Shown here: piece after piece, positions 33,669-42,083 of the stretch
Layout of the letters: every line of letters starts with the position of its first letter
Position numbering within the stretch: the stretch's first letter is position 1
The notes under the pieces: model-generated
Database searches by the model: none
What the model was told of the DNA's origin: nothing
The model's input: only the letters and a program-made list of their open reading frames with translations
NCBI RefSeq assembly: GCF_900312815.1
Contig: NZ_OMPE01000009.1
Span: forward strand, 1,364,001 to 1,428,000
DNA length: 64,000 nucleotides
From: Aquimarina sp. AU474
GTDB taxonomy: Bacteria; Bacteroidota; Bacteroidia; Flavobacteriales; Flavobacteriaceae
Direction of reading: 5' to 3'
Translations under genes and position numbers: made by a program

Positions 33669-34379
33669 TTAAGATATGACCTTTTCTTTGTAGTATTGAT
33701 ATAAATCTTCAGATGAGGCTCCCATCCATCTTCTCATATGGATATTTAGAAAATGATATTGCAAACGCCATACACCAATCTCTCTATATCGTCTAGCCGA
33801 AGTAATGACATATTTTGGTATGATAACGAACTCATCGATATCAAAAAGTCGATCTACCAAATCGTTATCTTCGTAAACTATATAGGATTCATCATATCCA
33901 TTTATTTCTTCAAACAACTGTTTAGTAATAAACTGACTTTGATCCCCGCCACGACATCGTTTACTTTGAAATTGAGTAAGCCAACCCAAAAACAACAACC
34001 ATGGATGTTTTGAATCGAATTTCATTCTAAAACACCCGGCAATGTTTTCTTTTTCTATTTCTTTTAAAATATCTTGATCATATCCCTTGGGAGGGTAGGA
34101 ATCTGCATGAAGAAAATACAATACTTCACCTTTTGCAGCTTTTGCTCCTGCATTAAGTTGTTTTGCTCTTCCTTTATCCGAACAAATTAATTTAATACTA
34201 GGGTTTTGTTGAACAGATAATTGACGTACAACCTCTTGAGATTGGTCTACACTGCCACCATCTACAACAATAACTTCTAGAATATTTTCTGTATTTTCTG
34301 TATTGTTAATTAAGTGAGAAAGCAGCGTACGAATAGTAGCTGCTTCATTGAGTATAGGAATTACAATAGATATTTTCAA
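33669..34379 (-). CDS. TIGR04283-type arsenosugar biosynthesis glycosyltransferase (GT2)
   Basis: 236 aa GT-A domain without membrane helices. ISIVIPILNEAATIRTLL (3-20), VVDGGSVDQS (38-47), the 'SDKGRAKQLNAGAKAAKGEVLYFLHADSYPP' block with the DxD-type HADS (about 68-98), and GGDQSQFITKQLFEEINGYDE, which mark the TIGR04283 subfamily that co-occurs with ArsM/ArsS. It likely transfers an activated sugar, perhaps the arsenic-bearing ribose, to an acceptor. Transcribed toward the AraC gene; 72 bp downstream of DUF547 copy 1 and possibly cotranscribed with it. Confidence 0.82.
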   Translation of the reverse strand: MKISIVIPILNEAATIRTLLSHLINNTENTENILEVIVVDGGSVDQSQEVVRQLSVQQNPSIKLICSDKGRAKQLNAGAKAAKGEVLYFLHADSYPPKGYDQDILKEIEKENIAGCFRMKFDSKHPWLLFLGWLTQFQSKRCRGGDQSQFITKQLFEEINGYDESYIVYEDNDLVDRLFDIDEFVIIPKYVITSARRYREIGVWRLQYHFLNIHMRRWMGASSEDLYQYYKEKVIS

Positions 34380-34451
34380 TGTTGGGGTGTTATAATTTAG
34401 GCTATAAATTTACACATTTATGTTTCCTATTAATTTTTCTAAATACTTTTT

Positions 34452-35198
34452 TTAATCTACAACATAAGCAGGGCTAACCGTTTTGCCTTCATTTAGACCC
34501 CAGTCATAAGTTTTATATCCTTTTTCGGACTGATTTGAAATTTTCACAGCTGCATATCGATTAATAAAATCTTTTACATCACCACCATTTACTTTAAAAT
34601 CTTTTTTATACCAAGAAAATATTTTAGATACATTTACTTCAGTTTCGGTAATTGTATTTCTTGTAGGGTCGTTGATGAATTTTTCGGTTTGCTCATCTAA
34701 AGCAACATGAAGATTTTCAGCCGTATATGCCCGGTTCCATACCACTGGACAAGAAATAGAAGCACAATTTATAGCAAAATGAATTCTTGGGTCTCCATAT
34801 TTTCTTAAAATTTTATGTTCTAATTCTCCTAAGCTATGCCAAGCACCATCAATTTTAAAGAATTTTTTGCCCCAAGGATCTTGAAGATCTTTAATACTTT
34901 TTAAAGGATAACTATCGATAACAAGTTTTATGGTATACGCGTTATATGCATTTATCCAGTATGCTAATTTTTCTTCTCTACTCCAGTTTTCTTTTGGGGG
35001 ATTATCTGAAAGTTGTTTGAAATATGTGTATAATTGAGAGCTATCTCTCATAAATCCATCATAATCTACTTTTCCATCTTCGGATACGTTCAATAATAGA
35101 GCTTGGTCCCAAACGCTATGATCAAAAGTGTTTTGTGCATTGGTTTGATTAAAAAATAAAACCATCAATAGCGTCAGTATAGTTTTTAGAGCTTTCAT
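34452..35198 (-). CDS. Secreted DUF547 protein, arsenosugar-island copy 1
   Basis: 248 aa. Signal peptide residues 1-21 (ending NQTNAQ). DUF547 core: REEKLAYWINAYNAYTIKLVIDSYPLKSIKDLQDPWGKKFF, LGELEHKILRKYGDPRIHFAINCASISCPVVWNRAYTA, FINDPTRN, KIFSWYKKDF. Both conserved Cys are present (CASISCP). DUF547 proteins are frequent companions of TIGR04283/ArsS loci, but their role is unknown. Upstream spacer 35199-35559 (361 bp) holds only the terminator of copy 2. Confidence 0.88.
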   Translation of the reverse strand: MKALKTILTLLMVLFFNQTNAQNTFDHSVWDQALLLNVSEDGKVDYDGFMRDSSQLYTYFKQLSDNPPKENWSREEKLAYWINAYNAYTIKLVIDSYPLKSIKDLQDPWGKKFFKIDGAWHSLGELEHKILRKYGDPRIHFAINCASISCPVVWNRAYTAENLHVALDEQTEKFINDPTRNTITETEVNVSKIFSWYKKDFKVNGGDVKDFINRYAAVKISNQSEKGYKTYDWGLNEGKTVSPAYVVD

Positions 35199-35376
35199 AT
35201 GTTAAGTTTTTTTTCACTTCATCAGTCGTATTTTATTTACGAACTCATTTAGTATTGATATGGGGTTTTAGTAGGAAAACGGGAAATTACCTTACAAAAT
35301 CAACGTGCTATTTGACAATTATAGTGCTGATTTATGTTGTAGTAGTTAAAAATATTGGAGGCTAATGAAAGGAATA

Positions 35377-35419
35377 AAAAACACTCAATATGTTGATAAT
35401 CAACATATTGAGTGTTTTT
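35377..35419 (-). terminator. Strong terminator of DUF547 copy 2
   Basis: Perfect 20-bp stem (35377-35396 / 35400-35419) with a 3-nt loop, arms bounded by A5 and T5 runs. It separates the transcription units of DUF547 copies 2 and 1. The rest of the 361-bp gap shows nothing recognised. Confidence 0.85.
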
Positions 35420-35559
35420 GCATTTTGATGAAATATAGCGGTTTAGGAATTTATACGTTTAAAAAGGTTTATAAGAATTTTAACTTTTAGAAACGGTATA
35501 AATAATTAGTTTTTTAAGTGATCATATTTTAAAAAATAAAAGAATGGTAGTAAAATATC

Positions 35560-36486
35560 TTATTCGTTTAAGGCCCAATTGTATTTTTTATAGGTCTTTT
35601 TAGCGTTGGTTTTTATTTTTATTTTAGAATACTTATTTAAAAACTTTATTAACGAACCTTGTTTTTTGAAATCTTTAGCAAACCATAAAAATATTTTAGA
35701 TAAAACAATATTGTTTGCGCTAATCGTATTTCTTTTAGGATCATTTATAAACGCAATAGCTAATTTATCAAGTTCCTGGTTTACATTTTTTGCGGTAAAG
35801 GCTTTGTTTAGAAGTGGCGGACATGAATATGAAGCGCAATTAATACCAAAATGAATTCTTGGATCGTTCATTTTTCTTAAGATTCGATGTTCAACGTCGT
35901 TAAGTGTATACCACTTATTCCCTAATTTAAAAAATCTTAAATCCCAAGGCTCCTTAATATCTTTAATACTTTTTATTGGATAATTATCAATAATTAACTT
36001 TACTGTAAAAGCATTATATACATTTAACCAATAGGCTAGTTTGTCTTGTTTGCTCCAGTTTTCTTTTGGAGTGTTTTTTCCTAATGCATTGAGATAAGCT
36101 CTAAAAGCTGTTCTATTTTGTTTAAAAGCTTTATAATTTATGGTTCCATCTTTTTGTACATTTTTGGATAGTAAAATATCCCATGGTTTATGATCAAATA
36201 CCGCAATATTAGGAGCAACCTTTTCGTTGTTTTTTATTTTAGATTCTTTTTGTGTGCTATCAATTACTTGTTCTTTTTCTGTATTCTCTTGTTTTAGAAC
36301 TAGCTGTTCGGTAGGAGTTTCAGGCGCTTTTTCTTCAATCGGAATATTAGGTTTTATAGAATCTATTTTTTTTGAAGAATCTTTTTGCTCCATAATCATA
36401 GAGTCTTGAGAAGTTTGAACCGCAGCTTTACTTCCGCTACATGCAAAAGATGACCAAATAAATAGAATAACAAGTACTTTGTTCAT
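35560..36486 (-). CDS. DUF547 lipoprotein, arsenosugar-island copy 2
   Basis: 308 aa. Lipobox SSFACSG (Cys16). A hydrophilic low-complexity linker (about 20-95, rich in E, K, Q, S) puts the DUF547 domain at a distance from the membrane. Core: KLAYWLNVYNAFTVKLIIDNYPIKSIKDIKEPWDLRFF, DPRIHFGINCASYSCPPLLNKAFTA, FINDPKRN, KIFLWFAKDF, with both Cys intact. Own promoter region and terminator. Only this copy is a lipoprotein; copies 1 and 3 have ordinary signal peptides. Confidence 0.88.
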   Translation of the reverse strand: MNKVLVILFIWSSFACSGSKAAVQTSQDSMIMEQKDSSKKIDSIKPNIPIEEKAPETPTEQLVLKQENTEKEQVIDSTQKESKIKNNEKVAPNIAVFDHKPWDILLSKNVQKDGTINYKAFKQNRTAFRAYLNALGKNTPKENWSKQDKLAYWLNVYNAFTVKLIIDNYPIKSIKDIKEPWDLRFFKLGNKWYTLNDVEHRILRKMNDPRIHFGINCASYSCPPLLNKAFTAKNVNQELDKLAIAFINDPKRNTISANNIVLSKIFLWFAKDFKKQGSLIKFLNKYSKIKIKTNAKKTYKKYNWALNE

Positions 36487-36767
36487 ATTAAAGTTATTTT
36501 TTAATTAAATGAAGGCATTCTGTATTCGCGAAATTTTTAGAGAAAATTGAAATATTCTCCTAACTTAGGTTCGGGTAATTTTTAATTTGTTGAAATCAAT
36601 AGGCTTTTACTAAATAACCCTTTTTGAGTAGTATAAAACCAAAATTCGGGCCATACTTGATAATATGAATTATTTTAATAGCCTATATACCCTTTAATGT
36701 TTTCCAATTTTTCTACAATCTCATAATAAAGATGGATTGGTCGAGGATATTTTTATAACCTATCAAA

Positions 36768-37478
36768 TCATTGTTCATTTAGGCTCCAGTTGTAGGCCAT
36801 ATAACTATTTTTCGGTAATTTTTCTATTTTCACCTCAGAATATTGGTTAATAAATTCAACAACATCTCCATTATTAAAATCATCTTTATACCATTCAAAT
36901 ATTTGAGAGATACTAATTTTATTTTCGGTGATAATATTCCTGTTAGGATCATTGATAAACTCCATGGTACATTTCTCCATAGCTTCTTCAACGTTTTCAG
37001 AAGTATAGGCTCTATTCATTAATTTTGGAGAAGAAAATGAAGCACAATTAATCAAGAAATGAATTCTAGGCTCATTAAATTTTCTCAAGATTTTATGTTC
37101 TATATCGTCTAGGCTTAATCGTTCATCGTTAATTCTAAAAAACTTTTGATTCCATGGATCATGTAATTCATTAATATCTTTAACCGGATAATTATCAATT
37201 ATCATTTTTACCGCAATAGAATTATAAGCGTTAATCCAGTAGGCAAGCTTTTCTTCTCTAGTCCATTGATCCGTAGGAGGGTTGTCTGATAAGGATCTAA
37301 AATATTTATAAAATAAAGGACTATCTTTCATTACACCTTCATAGTTAACTTTCCCGTCTTCGGTGACGTTAAGGATAAGAATTTGATCCCATACAGAATG
37401 ATCGATCCCGTGTTGAGCTTTTGCTGGGGAGCAAAGCAATACAAGAAAGATTGCACATAATAAGTAGTTATTTTTCAT
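36768..37478 (-). CDS. Secreted DUF547 protein, copy 3, with one conserved Cys lost
   Basis: 236 aa. Signal peptide residues 1-21 (ending SPAKAQ). Very close to copy 1 at the start (HGIDHSVWDQILILNVTEDGKVNYEGVMKDS). The core motif reads EPRIHFLINCASFSSPKLMNRAYTS: the second Cys of the CAS-x-SCP motif is Ser. The remaining blocks (FINDPNRN, IFEWYKDDF) are intact. It may be catalytically altered if the Cys is functional. Flanked by a 281-bp spacer (36487-36767) with nothing recognised and a divergent spacer toward the OYE gene. Confidence 0.85.
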   Translation of the reverse strand: MKNNYLLCAIFLVLLCSPAKAQHGIDHSVWDQILILNVTEDGKVNYEGVMKDSPLFYKYFRSLSDNPPTDQWTREEKLAYWINAYNSIAVKMIIDNYPVKDINELHDPWNQKFFRINDERLSLDDIEHKILRKFNEPRIHFLINCASFSSPKLMNRAYTSENVEEAMEKCTMEFINDPNRNIITENKISISQIFEWYKDDFNNGDVVEFINQYSEVKIEKLPKNSYMAYNWSLNEQ

Positions 37479-37589
37479 TACACTTAGGTTTTATAGTATT
37501 CTTTAAATTATTCATAATAAGCTATTTGCCCTAGATTCGGGAGATAAAAATAACAAAAAATATCGATAAAATGCAAATTTTATGGTTAA

Positions 37590-37608
37590 AACGTAATATT
37601 TTTACGTT
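37590..37608. promoter_or_regulatory. Inverted repeat in the DUF547-OYE divergent spacer
   Basis: AACGTAA (37590-37596) and TTACGTT (37602-37608) form a 7-bp inverted repeat with a 5-bp spacer, about 100 bp from both divergent starts. A possible operator; no known regulator is adjacent. Confidence 0.35.
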
Positions 37609-37705
37609 ATGAGTCAAAAAAAAGCTGATTTTATTTAAATGTCCTACAATTTTAAATTGCAAGATAATATAGGATTATGTATTATTGTAATCGAACTATT
37701 TTGCT

Positions 37706-38926
37706 ATGATTAGTACAGAAATAAGACTCCCTTGTGGAGCGATAATTAAGAATAGATTGGTTAAATCGGCCATGACAGAACGAATAAGTAATAGAAGATT
37801 TGAACCCATAAAAGGTCATGGAGTATTATATGAAAATTGGTCGAATACAGGAGCAGGGTTATTGATCACAGGTAATGTAGTTGTAGATAGAAAACACCTT
37901 GAATCTGCAGGAAATGTTTGTTTTGATGATGAAAAAATGCTTCCTAAAATAGAACCTTGGGCACAGGCGGCAAAATCAAATGGGAACCATGTATGGGTGC
38001 AGATTTCTCATTCGGGAAGACAAACCAATAAATTTAGTACCACACGACCTTTAGCTCCCTCTGAAATTCAGCTACGCAAAATGGGTTTGTTTGGTAAGCC
38101 CAAAGCTATGACCGAAGCTCAGATACAAGATGTAATCAAATCTTTTGTGAAAGCCGCTAGGATTTCTAAAAAGGCAGGCTTTACAGGACTTCAAATTCAT
38201 GCTGCGCATGGGTATTTGTTAAGTCAGTTTTTATCTCCTACTACAAACATCAGAACCGATCAATGGGGAGGAAGTATTGAAAACAGAAGCAGATTACTAA
38301 TCTCTATTCTTAGAGAGGTACGCAAAGAAGTGGGAGCGGATTTTCCGATCTCGGTAAAACTAAATTCTGCAGATTTTCAAAAAGGAGGATTTACGGAAGA
38401 AGAGTCGTTGGAAGTTGTAAAAATGCTAGATAAGGAAAAAATAGATGTGTTAGAAATCTCAGGAGGAACCTATGAAAAATTAGCTTTCTTTTTGATGAAT
38501 GAAGAAGGAGTCGAAATTAGAGAAAGTACTAAAAAGAGAGAGGCTTATTTTATTGATTTTGCCAGAAAAGTAAGAGAAGTCAGTAATTTACCGTTGATGA
38601 TTACAGGTGGGTTTAGGTCGTATGATTTTTGTAATGAAGTACTAGAAAATGGAGAAGTTGATCTTATTGGTATGGCACGCCCTTTTATTACTAATATGGA
38701 AGATATTTCTGGTTTTTTACAAGGAGAGGTTTCATTACTTAAAAACTTTGTGCTAAGAACAGGAATAAAACAATTTGAAGATGCGGCTGAAGGTGGCTTT
38801 TATGCAAGACAATTGATTCGTTTTTCTAAAGGGAAAAAACTAAAACCAAATATGAATCCATTGTGGTGCTCTATGTTTTTGATCTTTTATGAATTTAGAA
38901 AGTCAATGGTTAAAAAAATCTCCTAA
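37706..38926 (+). CDS. NADH:flavin oxidoreductase, Old Yellow Enzyme family
   Basis: 406 aa single-domain FMN barrel. N-terminal LPCGAIIKNRLVKSAMTER (8-26), GLLITGNVVVD (51-61), substrate His pair IHAAHGYLLSQFLSPTTN (His165, His168), the DQWGGSIENRSRLL block, FMN/Arg region VKLNSADFQKGGF, and LMITGGFRS..VDLIGMARPFI. No iron-sulphur domain, so a classical OYE-like ene-reductase. It is the only plus-strand gene in the arsenosugar island, so its link to that pathway is uncertain. Confidence 0.9.
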   Translation: MISTEIRLPCGAIIKNRLVKSAMTERISNRRFEPIKGHGVLYENWSNTGAGLLITGNVVVDRKHLESAGNVCFDDEKMLPKIEPWAQAAKSNGNHVWVQISHSGRQTNKFSTTRPLAPSEIQLRKMGLFGKPKAMTEAQIQDVIKSFVKAARISKKAGFTGLQIHAAHGYLLSQFLSPTTNIRTDQWGGSIENRSRLLISILREVRKEVGADFPISVKLNSADFQKGGFTEEESLEVVKMLDKEKIDVLEISGGTYEKLAFFLMNEEGVEIRESTKKREAYFIDFARKVREVSNLPLMITGGFRSYDFCNEVLENGEVDLIGMARPFITNMEDISGFLQGEVSLLKNFVLRTGIKQFEDAAEGGFYARQLIRFSKGKKLKPNMNPLWCSMFLIFYEFRKSMVKKIS

Positions 38927-39019
38927 AACAAAGTTTTGAAAAAGAACTTTGTAAGCTACTAATCAATAAGAGTATATAAAGATTCGCTACTTTTTTGAAA
39001 AAAGGATTCTAAACAAAAA

Positions 39020-39053
39020 GAAAGCCGAAAACAATTAATTGTTTCCGACTTTC
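39020..39053. terminator. Terminator closing the arsenosugar operon
   Basis: Imperfect 17-bp stem (39020-39036 / 39037-39053, two mismatches). On the minus strand a T-rich tract (CTTTTTGTTT) follows, 27 bp after the arsM stop. It can also serve the convergent OYE gene. Confidence 0.65.
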
Positions 39054-39079
39054 AGGTTATAGTTAATTAGCCTTAAGTT

Positions 39080-40048
39080 TTAGCAGCATCCCCCACCATC
39101 ATAATGATAGGTCGATTCGCTGATAAAAATATCATCTCTTTTTAAATTTGCCAAATCTCCAGCTGTTTTATCACATACGGCGATAGGTTGATTTTTTAGT
39201 AAAACATGGCCCTTCTTGTCATCAAAATAATCATCATCTCCATAATAAATAGCTGCTTTACCGGTAAAAATACAAGGCCCATCTTCTGGCATAGGATCTT
39301 TTATGGCAGCGACCTCAATAGATTCGATATATATCAATTCATCGGTATCATAGTTTTTAGGATCCAAGATACGATAAGGCTTGCGAGCTCTAATTTCTAT
39401 AGTTCCAAAACCAACATCTGTTAATGCTTTCACATACTCTACAATAGGTAAGCTCCCGCTTAAGCATAATGCTCTTAAGCGTTCATCATTTCTAAGATTA
39501 TCATTCATTGGTTGTTCACATGTTGGATCACTCATTACTAATCTGCCATGTGGCTTTAATACTCTATACATTTCTTGTATAGCTTTTTTAAGATCTTCAG
39601 CTTTAAAAATGTTGAATAAACAGTTTTGAGCAGCAACATCAATACTATTATCCTCTACAGGTAGATTAAGTGCATCCCCATAACGAAGATCTACAAAATC
39701 ACTTTTAAACCAATCATTTTGAGCTTCAGCTTCTTTAAAGTTTTTACGAGAAGCTTCGAGCATTTCGTCTACGACATCTACTCCTATAACCCCATTTTTT
39801 TGACGAGAAAAATAAGAGAATTGCAATAATTCCATTCCTCCACCTACACCTACATAAAGTGTTTTAGGACTATTGGTTAAATCACGCGCATTTACAGTGC
39901 TTCCACACCCATAATTCATTTCTTGCATGATCTTTGGGATTTTTAACCCAGGTAATTCCCAGATAGGGTTTGTTGTACAACATAAACCTATATCGGGGGT
40001 TATTGCTGCTTCTTTGTACACATCATGTGTCGTTTCTAAATAGCTCAT
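39080..40048 (-). CDS. arsM: Arsenosugar-type arsenite methyltransferase ArsM
   Basis: 322 aa. SAM methyltransferase (motif I TLYVGVGGGMELLQF, about 63-77; GVIGVDVVDEML) that methylates arsenite toward dimethylarsenic. Arsenic-binding Cys candidates: Cys23-Cys24 (GLCCTTNPIWELPG), Cys48 (MNYGCGS), NCLFNIF, and RALCLSGSLP. The C-terminal domain with DGPCIFTGKAAIYYG, PIAVCDKTA and the final YHYDGGGCC is particular to the ArsM form associated with ArsS, longer and different from the detoxification ArsM. Last gene of the operon, 20 bp after PNP. Confidence 0.92.
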   Translation of the reverse strand: MSYLETTHDVYKEAAITPDIGLCCTTNPIWELPGLKIPKIMQEMNYGCGSTVNARDLTNSPKTLYVGVGGGMELLQFSYFSRQKNGVIGVDVVDEMLEASRKNFKEAEAQNDWFKSDFVDLRYGDALNLPVEDNSIDVAAQNCLFNIFKAEDLKKAIQEMYRVLKPHGRLVMSDPTCEQPMNDNLRNDERLRALCLSGSLPIVEYVKALTDVGFGTIEIRARKPYRILDPKNYDTDELIYIESIEVAAIKDPMPEDGPCIFTGKAAIYYGDDDYFDDKKGHVLLKNQPIAVCDKTAGDLANLKRDDIFISESTYHYDGGGCC

Positions 40049-40068
40049 ATTTCTCTTTCTTTTTTTGT

Positions 40069-40881
40069 TTAAATAGACTTAATTAATTCTTTAAATAAAA
40101 GAATCATTTCAGGCTCGGCCTTTCCGGCCATTTGTATAATTTCTTCGATGTTAACAGGTTTAAGATTATCCGGATCACACTCATCTGTTAATACAGATAC
40201 TGCAGCAACCGGAAGATCTAAATGATTAGCAACGATTACTTCTGGAACAGTACTCATTCCTACTGCATCCGCGCCAATAATTTTCAAGTATTTATATTCT
40301 GCCCGAGTTTCTAATTGAGGTCCCACGACAGATGCATAAACACCCTTGTGAAGGTTAATGTTATTCGTCTTAGCAATAGTTTCTAATTTAGAATTTATAG
40401 CAAGGTCGTAAGGAGCGCTCATATCTGTAAATCGCGTCCCCAATTGTTCTACACCCTTAAAAGCTAAAGGAGAACCTCCTTGTAAATTAATATGATCATC
40501 AATAAGCATTAATTCTCCTTTTTTAAAGTTTAAATTAATAGCTCCAGAGGCATTAGATACTAATAATGTTTTAATGCCTAATTGGTGCATGATTCGCACT
40601 GGGTACGTAACATCCTGAAGTGAATATCCCTCATATAGATGAAACCGCCCTTGCATAACGATTACTGTTTTGCCTTCTAGTTTTCCGTAAATTAGCTTTC
40701 CTTTATGAAACTCGACTGTTGCAGTAGGAAAATTAGGGATATGATTGTAACTTACTTCTTTGATAATTTCTATCTCATCTAGTAATTGTCCTAATCCTGT
40801 TCCTAGTATAATACCTATTTCAGGATTGATAAATCCTTTATCTTTTAGATAATCTGTGGTTTCTTCGATGTATTTTGTCAT
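40069..40881 (-). CDS. Purine nucleoside phosphorylase (trimeric type)
   Basis: 270 aa, normal length. Phosphate site GIILGTGLGQL (23-33), GRFHLYEGYSLQDVTYPVRIM (about 79-99), NASGAIN, GPQLETRAEYK, and VGMSTVPEVIVA. Releases a purine base and ribose-1-phosphate from nucleosides. It lies 6 bp after a nucleotidyltransferase-like gene and 20 bp before arsM. Because ArsS makes a 5'-deoxyadenosyl-arsenic compound, this enzyme is well placed to cut off adenine and leave the arsenic-bearing sugar-1-phosphate; that role is inference. It could also be the cell's general PNP. Confidence 0.9.
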   Translation of the reverse strand: MTKYIEETTDYLKDKGFINPEIGIILGTGLGQLLDEIEIIKEVSYNHIPNFPTATVEFHKGKLIYGKLEGKTVIVMQGRFHLYEGYSLQDVTYPVRIMHQLGIKTLLVSNASGAINLNFKKGELMLIDDHINLQGGSPLAFKGVEQLGTRFTDMSAPYDLAINSKLETIAKTNNINLHKGVYASVVGPQLETRAEYKYLKIIGADAVGMSTVPEVIVANHLDLPVAAVSVLTDECDPDNLKPVNIEEIIQMAGKAEPEMILLFKELIKSI

Positions 40882-40887
40882 TCTTTG

Positions 40888-41493
40888 TTAGGTTAAAAAT
40901 TCTTGAAAAGCCGATATGTCTTTAATATCTTCATAGTAATCCACATCGTTTCGTGTTTTTAATAATGTATAGTTGTGTTTTTGTAAATCGTCTAGAGTGT
41001 CTTTTAGTACAGTATTAGTTCCCCAAACCTTATTTTCAAAAATTGTAGGATGTAGGTCTTTCATCCCTAATAAATAGTATCCTCCGTCTTCTGCAGGTCC
41101 TACAACATGGTCATGAGTTTCTAGTTGATTAAAAGCAGATTCTATATCTTGTTGACTAAGATCATACATGTCACTACCGATGATGATGATGTTTTTATAA
41201 CCTTGCTCAAAACCTTTGGTAAATGCATGTTTCATTCTTTGCCCCAAATCATCTCCATATTGCTGTTTTTTGGTATAAAAATCCGCATCCCAAATATCAT
41301 TTTCTCTAATCTTTACCGAATAGTGAACTTGCTTCGTATAAGGGAGGTTTTTCGTAATTGTAACCGTATGATTAAGTAACATTTTATATACACCCAAGGC
41401 GGCTTCATCTCCTATTGTAGCAGCTAATCGAGTTTTGCACTTACCAAGCTCAGGGTTACGTGTAAAAATTAATAATAAGTTTTCCGTATTCAC
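40888..41493 (-). CDS. TIGR04282/DUF2064 nucleotidyltransferase-like protein
   Basis: 201 aa, GTG start at 41493 overlapping the rhodanese stop by one base. The conserved family opening LLLIFTRNPELGKCKTRLAATIGDEAAL (5-32) fits this start. Also GDDLGQRMKHAF, NIIIIGSDMYDLSQQDI, VVGPAEDGGYYLLGM, and DVDYYEDI. The fold is GT-A-like, close to CofC/MobA-type sugar or cofactor nucleotidyltransferases, and the subfamily is named for co-occurrence with arsenosugar genes. The intact RNPELGKCKTRLA loop suggests it is active. Confidence 0.85.
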   Translation of the reverse strand: MNTENLLLIFTRNPELGKCKTRLAATIGDEAALGVYKMLLNHTVTITKNLPYTKQVHYSVKIRENDIWDADFYTKKQQYGDDLGQRMKHAFTKGFEQGYKNIIIIGSDMYDLSQQDIESAFNQLETHDHVVGPAEDGGYYLLGMKDLHPTIFENKVWGTNTVLKDTLDDLQKHNYTLLKTRNDVDYYEDIKDISAFQEFLT

Positions 41494-41993
41494 TATTTGT
41501 ATATTTTTTTTCCTTTATGCAACCATTTTTCCCATTGTTTGGAGCAAGGATGTACATTATCTGTAACTTCTCCTTTACTATTAATTACAGGATGATCATT
41601 ATTCTTCCATTCAAAAATACCACCATATAAATTGTATACATTGGTATAACCTGCTTGCATAAGTTTTTCAGAAATATCTTCAGATCGTATACCAAGACTG
41701 CAATAGACAATTATTTTGGTGTCTTTATCTATCTGCGGTTGGTTTATTATTTTTTTAATATCAAAATGAGTATACCCTATATGCATTGCACTTTTTAAAT
41801 GACTAATATTATATTCCTCTAGTTCTCTTGCATCTAAAAGTATGGCTTCCCCTTGTTCACCTGTTAATTCATCAACAGATATATACGGAATGCTTTCATT
41901 GTTATATTGATCTAATAGTTCGGCTAGCGAATCCTGACCAAATGCAAGTATCGAAAACATACTATAAATTAATACTGTGATTATTTGTTTCAT
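41493..41993 (-). CDS. Secreted single-domain rhodanese
   Basis: 166 aa. Signal peptide (1-19, ending LAFGQ), then one rhodanese domain (about 36-135) with active-site Cys98 in VYCSLGIRSEDIS. Conserved LLDARELEEYNISHLKSAMHIGY precedes it. A second Cys sits in a C-terminal tail (VHPCSKQWEKWLHKGKK). It is exported, unlike the other enzymes of the operon, so it may handle sulphur or thioarsenic species in the periplasm. Overlaps the next gene by one base. Confidence 0.88.
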   Translation of the reverse strand: MKQIITVLIYSMFSILAFGQDSLAELLDQYNNESIPYISVDELTGEQGEAILLDARELEEYNISHLKSAMHIGYTHFDIKKIINQPQIDKDTKIIVYCSLGIRSEDISEKLMQAGYTNVYNLYGGIFEWKNNDHPVINSKGEVTDNVHPCSKQWEKWLHKGKKIYK

Positions 41994-42083
41994 AAGAATA
42001 AAGAGCTATTCTTTTTGATTTTAGGCATTATATATTATGCCTGTTATGATAAATTGAAAATGAAATTGATAGAGATAACGCAA

